A stretch of DNA of 64,000 bases, taken from assembly GCA_020099315.1 (NCBI GenBank), contig CP083650.1, positions 2,294,001 through 2,358,000 on the forward strand, read 5' to 3'. Both the position numbers and the translations under genes were made by a program. Under the pieces are notes generated by a model. It did no database searches. It was not told where the DNA came from and saw only the letters and a program-made list of their open reading frames with translations. Positions 59,991 to 64,000 of this stretch are shown here, in pieces. Origin of the DNA: Citrobacter europaeus. GTDB taxonomy: Bacteria > Pseudomonadota > Gammaproteobacteria > Enterobacterales > Enterobacteriaceae. The first letter of the stretch is position 1; each line of letters opens with the position of its first letter.

Positions 59991-60108
59991 CTGTGCCAGT
60001 GAATTGACTGCGATTTGAACAATTGCTCACAAATACTGAGAGAAAAGGGTGGTAAATTATAAACGACGTCACATTCCAATACTTTATGGAGAAATGCACA
60101 AATCGTTG

Positions 60109-60122
60109 TGATTGCGCTATCA
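60109..60122. promoter_or_regulatory. LacI-type operator 3, TGATTGCGCTATCA
   Basis: This copy is identical to operator 1 and lies about 130 bp upstream of the regulator start. The 319-bp gap 59931-60249 is otherwise without coding potential and carries the divergent promoters of the dehydratase and the regulator. Confidence 0.7.
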
Positions 60123-60249
60123 TTTTGAGCGGCGATAATTAACTAAGCTGCTGTTTTCCCTGCATTATCACCGAGCGACGCTGGCAATAGCCCAAATCAT
60201 GATGAATAATGCCAGGATACATCGGCGATTTTTGACAAGGGCATCGACA

Positions 60250-61254
60250 GTGAAAAACTCCAGACCTCCGCGCGCCCCCACGCTGGAAGATGTTGCCCGT
60301 ACCGCGGGATTGTCACCCATGACGGTGAGCAGGGCGTTGAATACCCCGCAGTTGGTGCGCCCGAAAACGGTGGAAAAAGTAATGCAAGCGGTACGCACCA
60401 CCGGCTATATTCCCAACGCGCTGGCCGGCGGACTGGCGTCACGACGCAGTAAGCTTATCGCCGTGGTGGTCCCGCAAATTAACAACAATATGTTTGTCGA
60501 TACCATCCAGTCATTGAGCGATGAACTGGCTGAACGCGGATACCACATCTTACTCTGCGTGTCGGGTTATACGCCGCAAACAGAGGCTGAGCTGGTGGCG
60601 ACACTGCTTTCTCGCCGCCCGGATGGCGTACTGCTCACCGGCATTCATCATACCGCCGAACTGAAAAAGGTGATTCTTAATGCAGCCATTCCGGTCGTGG
60701 AGATCTGGGATTTAACGCCAACACCTATTGATATGCTGGTCGGATTTTCGCATGAAAAAGTCGGGATGGCGGTGGCAGATTATTTGCTGGAAAAAGGCTA
60801 TCGCCGTCCTGGCTTGCTATGGACAGCCGATCGTCGGGCAGGCCAGCGTAAACAAGGACTGTGCGATGCGCTGAGTCGTCATGGTATTGCCGCTGAGGCT
60901 CAGGTGGATGTCCCGCTACCGGCCTCTCTGGCATTGGGGCGCAGCGGATTAGCTCAACTATTGGCTGAAGGCGCTTTTGATGTCATTGTCTGTAGCTCAG
61001 ATACGCTAGCCCAGGGGGCGATCATGGAAGCCGAAAGTCGTGGTCTACGCGTGCCGCAGGAGTTAGCGGTTATCGGTTTTGGCGATCTCGATTTTGCTGC
61101 CAGTAACCGACCAGCCATCACCACCGTCAGCGTCGACCGACGGGCCATTGGACAACGTGCCGCCTCTCTGCTTGCCGATCGTATCGAACAAATCCCGCGT
61201 GAAGACGATATTATTGATGTCGGATTTCACCTGGTTGAACGAGAGTCCGCATAA
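60250..61254 (+). CDS. LacI-family regulator of the talarate/galactarate genes
   Basis: This 334-residue protein has a LacI helix-turn-helix right at the N-terminus (TLEDVARTAGLSPMTVSRAL, about residues 11-30), a hinge (PNALAGGLASRRSK), and a periplasmic-binding-like effector domain close to GntR/IdnR. The start is taken as GTG at 60250 because this gives the usual short leader before the helix-turn-helix and AAGGG lies upstream; ATG 60199 would add 17 unusual residues. It is divergent from the dehydratase/symporter pair and very probably binds the three operators between them. Confidence 0.88.
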   Translation: MKNSRPPRAPTLEDVARTAGLSPMTVSRALNTPQLVRPKTVEKVMQAVRTTGYIPNALAGGLASRRSKLIAVVVPQINNNMFVDTIQSLSDELAERGYHILLCVSGYTPQTEAELVATLLSRRPDGVLLTGIHHTAELKKVILNAAIPVVEIWDLTPTPIDMLVGFSHEKVGMAVADYLLEKGYRRPGLLWTADRRAGQRKQGLCDALSRHGIAAEAQVDVPLPASLALGRSGLAQLLAEGAFDVIVCSSDTLAQGAIMEAESRGLRVPQELAVIGFGDLDFAASNRPAITTVSVDRRAIGQRAASLLADRIEQIPREDDIIDVGFHLVERESA

Positions 61255-61288
61255 GTTACCTGCATCCCAAAACATTAAGGAATCTGCT

Positions 61289-61516
61289 ATGCCGCACGTT
61301 GATATTAAATGTTTTCCCCGCTCCCTTACCGACGAACAAAAAAATGCGCTGGCGGCGGATATTACCGAGGTCATTATTCGTCATTTGCAAAGCAAAGACA
61401 GTTCCGTGAGCGTGGCGCTCAATGAAATTGAGCCCGAGGCGTGGCAGGGCGTGTGGGATGCGGAAATAGCGCCGCAGATGGCAAAGTTGATTAAAAAACC
61501 CGGCTACAGTATGTAA
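61289..61516 (+). CDS. pptA: 4-oxalocrotonate-tautomerase-family enzyme PptA
   Basis: This 75-residue protein matches E. coli PptA (YdcE, 77 residues). The N-terminal Pro1 after removal of Met (MPHVDIKCFPR) is the catalytic base of the tautomerase superfamily. The physiological substrate is unknown. TAAGGA lies eight bases upstream of the ATG. The gene follows the LacI-type regulator by 34 bp, and pptA next to yddH is the E. coli order. Confidence 0.92.
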   Translation: MPHVDIKCFPRSLTDEQKNALAADITEVIIRHLQSKDSSVSVALNEIEPEAWQGVWDAEIAPQMAKLIKKPGYSM

Positions 61517-61524
61517 GAAAAAAC

Positions 61525-61546
61525 GGGCGGATAATCCGCCCATTTT
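61525..61546. terminator. Bidirectional terminator between pptA and the sulfatase gene
   Basis: GGGCGGA and TCCGCCC form a perfect stem with a 3-base loop, with AAAAAAC on the left and ATTTTC on the right. The two flanking genes converge on it. Confidence 0.9.
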
Positions 61547-61554
61547 CGTTGTGA

Positions 61555-63531
61555 TTACGGCGTAACGATGTTGAACCAGAATTCGAACTTATCCATATAG
61601 CCGAGCATGGCATCAAGCTTGGCGCCGTCACCGGTTATCTTCACATCACCGCTGTCTTGCGCCTGTTTTAGCGTCACTTCCTTGAGGATGATTTTGTTCA
61701 GCGTGTCGCGATTCAGCGTGACGGTGGCGTCGGCGTCTTTTGCCTCGGCATTGGCGGTATGGTTCAGTACGCCATTCTCCAGCTCAAGTTTGTATTTACC
61801 ACCGTCGCTACCCAGATCGATGTTAAACACCGACTTCGCATCGCCCGCTTTTTGTCCGTTGATATGCACCGCCAGATAATCGAAGAACATTTCCGGCGTC
61901 ATGGCGCGAACGGTATCCGGGCTGGCGGTATTCGGGGTTGGGCCTTTGACTACGCCGTTACGCAGCTCTTGCGCCCCGGTCAGATAGAAGTTACGCCACG
62001 GGCCGGATTCAGCCTGATATCCCAATTGCTCCAGCGCATCCGCTTCCAGATTACGCGCGGCCTGGTTATTCGGATCGGCAAACACCACTTTGCTCACCAC
62101 CTGAGCTACCCAACGGTAGTTACCCTGGTCATAGTCGGCTTTTGCTTTCTGCAAAATGGCGTCCGCACCGCCCATGTAGTCAACAAATTTCTTCGCAGAT
62201 TCTTCCGGCGGCAGTTCATCCAGCGTTGCCGGGTTGCCGTCAAACCAGCCGAGATAGAGCACATAGGTTGCTTTTACATCATGGCTCACGGAGCCATAGT
62301 AACCGCGGTTAGCCCAGGTGTGGGCCAGTGAGTCCGGTAGCTTAAAGTTTGCGGCGATCTCATCGCGGGTCAGACCTTCGTTAGCCATGCGCAACGTCTG
62401 GTCGTTGATGTAACGGTACAAATCGCGCTGGCTTTTCAGCAGGCTTACAACCTTGTCATTACCCCAGGTAGGCCAGTGGTGCTGCGCCATCAGCACTTCT
62501 GCTTTATCACCCCAGCGGACAATCGCTTCGTTGATGTATTTGGACCACGGCAGCGGTTCACGGATTTTGGCTCCGCGCAGAGAGTAGGTATTGTGCAGGG
62601 TGTGGGTGACATCTTCAGCAGATTCAATCAGTTTCTTCTCTTCGATGTACCACAGCATCTCCGAAGGCGCTTCAGAACCCGGAGCCAGCATGAAATCATA
62701 GGTCAGGCCGTCAATGACCTCTTTTTGTCCATCTTTCTCAATGATATTCGTTGGCGCAATCAGGGTAACGGTTCCCGCAGAAGTTGTGGTTCCCAGTCCC
62801 GCGCCGACCTGACCTTTGACATCAGGTTTTAGCAGGTTGCCGTACATGTAGCTCGCGCGACGGCTCATGACGTTACCTGCCATGATATTCTCAGCGACCG
62901 CTGCTTCCATAAATCCGGCAGGCGCATAAATTTTCACTTTGCCCGCTTTAACGTCGGCTTCATCAACAACGCCGCGTACGCCGCCGTAATGGTCAACGTG
63001 GCTGTGGGTATAAATCACCGCGACAACCGGTTTTTGACCGCGGTTTTTAAAGTAAAGATCCATCCCGACCTTAGCCGTTTCTGCAGAAACCAGCGGGTCA
63101 ACGACGGTAACGCCTTCTTTACCTTCAATAATGGTCATGTTCGACAGATCGAGGTTACGAATCTGGTAAACGCCATCCGTTACTTCAAATAGCCCGCTAA
63201 TGTTGATCAACTGGGACTGGCGCCACAGGCTCGGGTTTACCGTATCCGGCGCTTTATCGCCTTCTTTGATGAACGCGTATTGCTGCGGATTCCAGATAAC
63301 ATTTCCCTCTTCACCTTTGATCACTTCCTGCGGGAGTGGCGCGATAAAGCCTTTGTGGGCATCGGTAAAGTCGGTGTTATCGGAGAATGGTAGTTGGTTG
63401 TAAAGCGCGTTGTTGGCTTGTTGCGTGGCGGCGGTGGCGTCTTTGGGAGCTTCAGCGGCCATAACGGGAACAGAAAACGATGTGAGTAACCCAGCCAGTA
63501 TAAAACTCTGTGCGATTCTATTAAGTTGCAT
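61555..63531 (-). CDS. Alkylsulfatase, metallo-beta-lactamase fold, exported
   Basis: This 658-residue protein is related to E. coli YjcS and Pseudomonas SdsA1. It has a Sec signal peptide (cleavage near VMA-AEA, about residue 26), a metallo-beta-lactamase domain with zinc motif THSHVDHYGG (about 175-184), a dimerisation region, and a C-terminal SCP2-like lipid-binding domain ending FEFWFNIVTP. Such enzymes release sulfate from primary or secondary alkyl sulfates such as SDS. The ATG at 63531 has AGAGG eight bases upstream. In E. coli K-12 pptA is directly followed by yddH, so this gene is inserted between them. Confidence 0.9.
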   Translation of the reverse strand: MQLNRIAQSFILAGLLTSFSVPVMAAEAPKDATAATQQANNALYNQLPFSDNTDFTDAHKGFIAPLPQEVIKGEEGNVIWNPQQYAFIKEGDKAPDTVNPSLWRQSQLINISGLFEVTDGVYQIRNLDLSNMTIIEGKEGVTVVDPLVSAETAKVGMDLYFKNRGQKPVVAVIYTHSHVDHYGGVRGVVDEADVKAGKVKIYAPAGFMEAAVAENIMAGNVMSRRASYMYGNLLKPDVKGQVGAGLGTTTSAGTVTLIAPTNIIEKDGQKEVIDGLTYDFMLAPGSEAPSEMLWYIEEKKLIESAEDVTHTLHNTYSLRGAKIREPLPWSKYINEAIVRWGDKAEVLMAQHHWPTWGNDKVVSLLKSQRDLYRYINDQTLRMANEGLTRDEIAANFKLPDSLAHTWANRGYYGSVSHDVKATYVLYLGWFDGNPATLDELPPEESAKKFVDYMGGADAILQKAKADYDQGNYRWVAQVVSKVVFADPNNQAARNLEADALEQLGYQAESGPWRNFYLTGAQELRNGVVKGPTPNTASPDTVRAMTPEMFFDYLAVHINGQKAGDAKSVFNIDLGSDGGKYKLELENGVLNHTANAEAKDADATVTLNRDTLNKIILKEVTLKQAQDSGDVKITGDGAKLDAMLGYMDKFEFWFNIVTP

Positions 63532-63745
63532 CGTAAAACCTCTCTGACACTTCATAAGTAGAGTTGGGGGATGCTGCTTTCACGGATAATGTTTTGATTA
63601 GATATTTGCGTTAGTGCAAGATTAACTATAATTCACGCGAATGATTCAGCAAGGAAGGAGGGAGAATTTATCTGATTGGTTTTTCAGCAGTTTTAAGAAA
63701 ACAGTTGCGGATGACAGCGGAGAACTGCCATCCGTTGGCAGAGTA

Positions 63746-64000
63746 TCATTCACCAGCGATAAAACGCTTCCCGCTGGAGACAAACGTTCCGGCTCCAAGG
63801 TGATGCAACGTATTGAGCTTGCCATCATCAAACTGCCAGCGTCCTTCGACAAAGGCTCTCTCATCAGCGGCAGCCGAGACGACTTCCCCAAACAGCGTGT
63901 CATATTTTTCTAGTGCCGCAGTGGCCGGCAACAGGCGACATTCCATCCAGGCCAGGCATTTCGCTTCTATCAGCGGTAAACCCAGGACCGGTCCTTGCAC
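63746..64000 (-). CDS. yddH: Flavin reductase family protein YddH, 5' part outside window
   Basis: The last 84 residues of YddH are present. They match the C-terminus of E. coli YddH (189 residues), for example MECRLLPATAA and NTLHHLGAGTFVSSGKR. The frame remains open at the window edge and the first codon (GTG) is an internal valine, not a start. YddH belongs to the flavin-reductase-like FMN-binding family (DUF447/flavoredoxin type). It is next to pptA in E. coli; here the sulfatase gene lies between. Confidence 0.9.
   Translation of the reverse strand: MQGPVLGLPLIEAKCLAWMECRLLPATAALEKYDTLFGEVVSAAADERAFVEGRWQFDDGKLNTLHHLGAGTFVSSGKRFIAGE

Noticed and set aside
60199..60249. ATG at 60199 as start of the LacI-type regulator
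   Set aside because: It would place 17 extra residues before the helix-turn-helix and has no ribosome site; GTG 60250 fits the family.
63746..64000. The frame at the right edge as a complete 84-residue gene
   Set aside because: The first codon is an internal valine of YddH; the E. coli protein is 189 residues, so this is a gene cut by the window edge and not a pseudogene.
1..64000. Possible prophage, integrative element or insertion sequence
   Set aside because: No integrase, transposase, phage structural gene, attachment repeat or tRNA gene was found. The accessory blocks sit cleanly between conserved backbone genes.

Overview
This window is chromosomal DNA of an enterobacterium. Gene order follows the trg-ydcI-ydcJ-opgD-ydcH-rimL-ydcK-tehAB-ydcL-ydcO-sutR-rlhA-yncJ-hicAB-ydcRSTUV-patD ... 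mnaT-curA-pqqU-yncE-ansP ... pptA-yddH region of Escherichia coli (about 32-33 min) almost gene for gene. The extra genes (srfABC, a talarate dehydratase closely matching the Salmonella enzyme, a family II pyrophosphatase) point to the Citrobacter/Salmonella side of the family. I would guess Citrobacter, but the sequence alone does not prove the genus. No rRNA, tRNA, CRISPR array, insertion sequence or prophage was seen.

Layout. 1-11.3 kb is conserved backbone: a Trg-type chemoreceptor cut by the window edge, LysR regulator YdcI, YdcJ, periplasmic glucan protein OpgD, YdcH, RimL, YdcK, tellurite resistance TehAB and lipoprotein YdcL. It is interrupted only by a manganese-type pyrophosphatase gene between ydcI and ydcJ. 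11.3-17.4 kb carries an inserted EamA exporter with an AraC regulator, then ydcO, sutR, rlhA and yncJ. 17.5-20.1 kb is an inserted cyanide-insensitive type bd oxidase operon with a 41-residue third subunit. 20.3-28.2 kb holds the hicAB toxin-antitoxin pair, MocR regulator ydcR, and the ydcSTUV-patD polyamine/GABA-aldehyde operon. 28.4-30.4 kb is a divergent MFS efflux/AraC pair. Two very small membrane-protein genes, yncL and ortT, follow.

31-37.5 kb is the three-gene srfABC operon: a single-pass membrane protein, an Hsp70/actin-fold ATPase and a large protein with a degenerate P-loop. 37.7-42.3 kb has a DppA-like binding protein, ydcY, ydcZ-mnaT, an XRE-cupin regulator and curA. 42.3-49.5 kb has the PQQ receptor pqqU and divergent yncE around a Fur-box-like site, a small lipoprotein, ansP and an Aer-like energy-taxis receptor.

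50-57.3 kb is a compact operon of two flavin monooxygenases, an M20 deacylase, a GNAT acetyltransferase and an amino-acid-type ABC transporter, followed by a glutathione-S-transferase-like gene. By comparison with the Bacillus ytm/yxe operons it probably imports S-substituted cysteines, N-acetylates them, oxidatively cleaves the C-S bond, and deacetylates the product to recover cysteine or sulfur. This is my main candidate for an under-described system.

57.3-61.3 kb is an acid-sugar module: an MFS symporter and L-talarate/galactarate dehydratase, divergent from a LacI-type regulator, with three copies of one palindromic operator between them. The window ends with pptA, an exported alkylsulfatase, and the 3' part of flavin reductase gene yddH.
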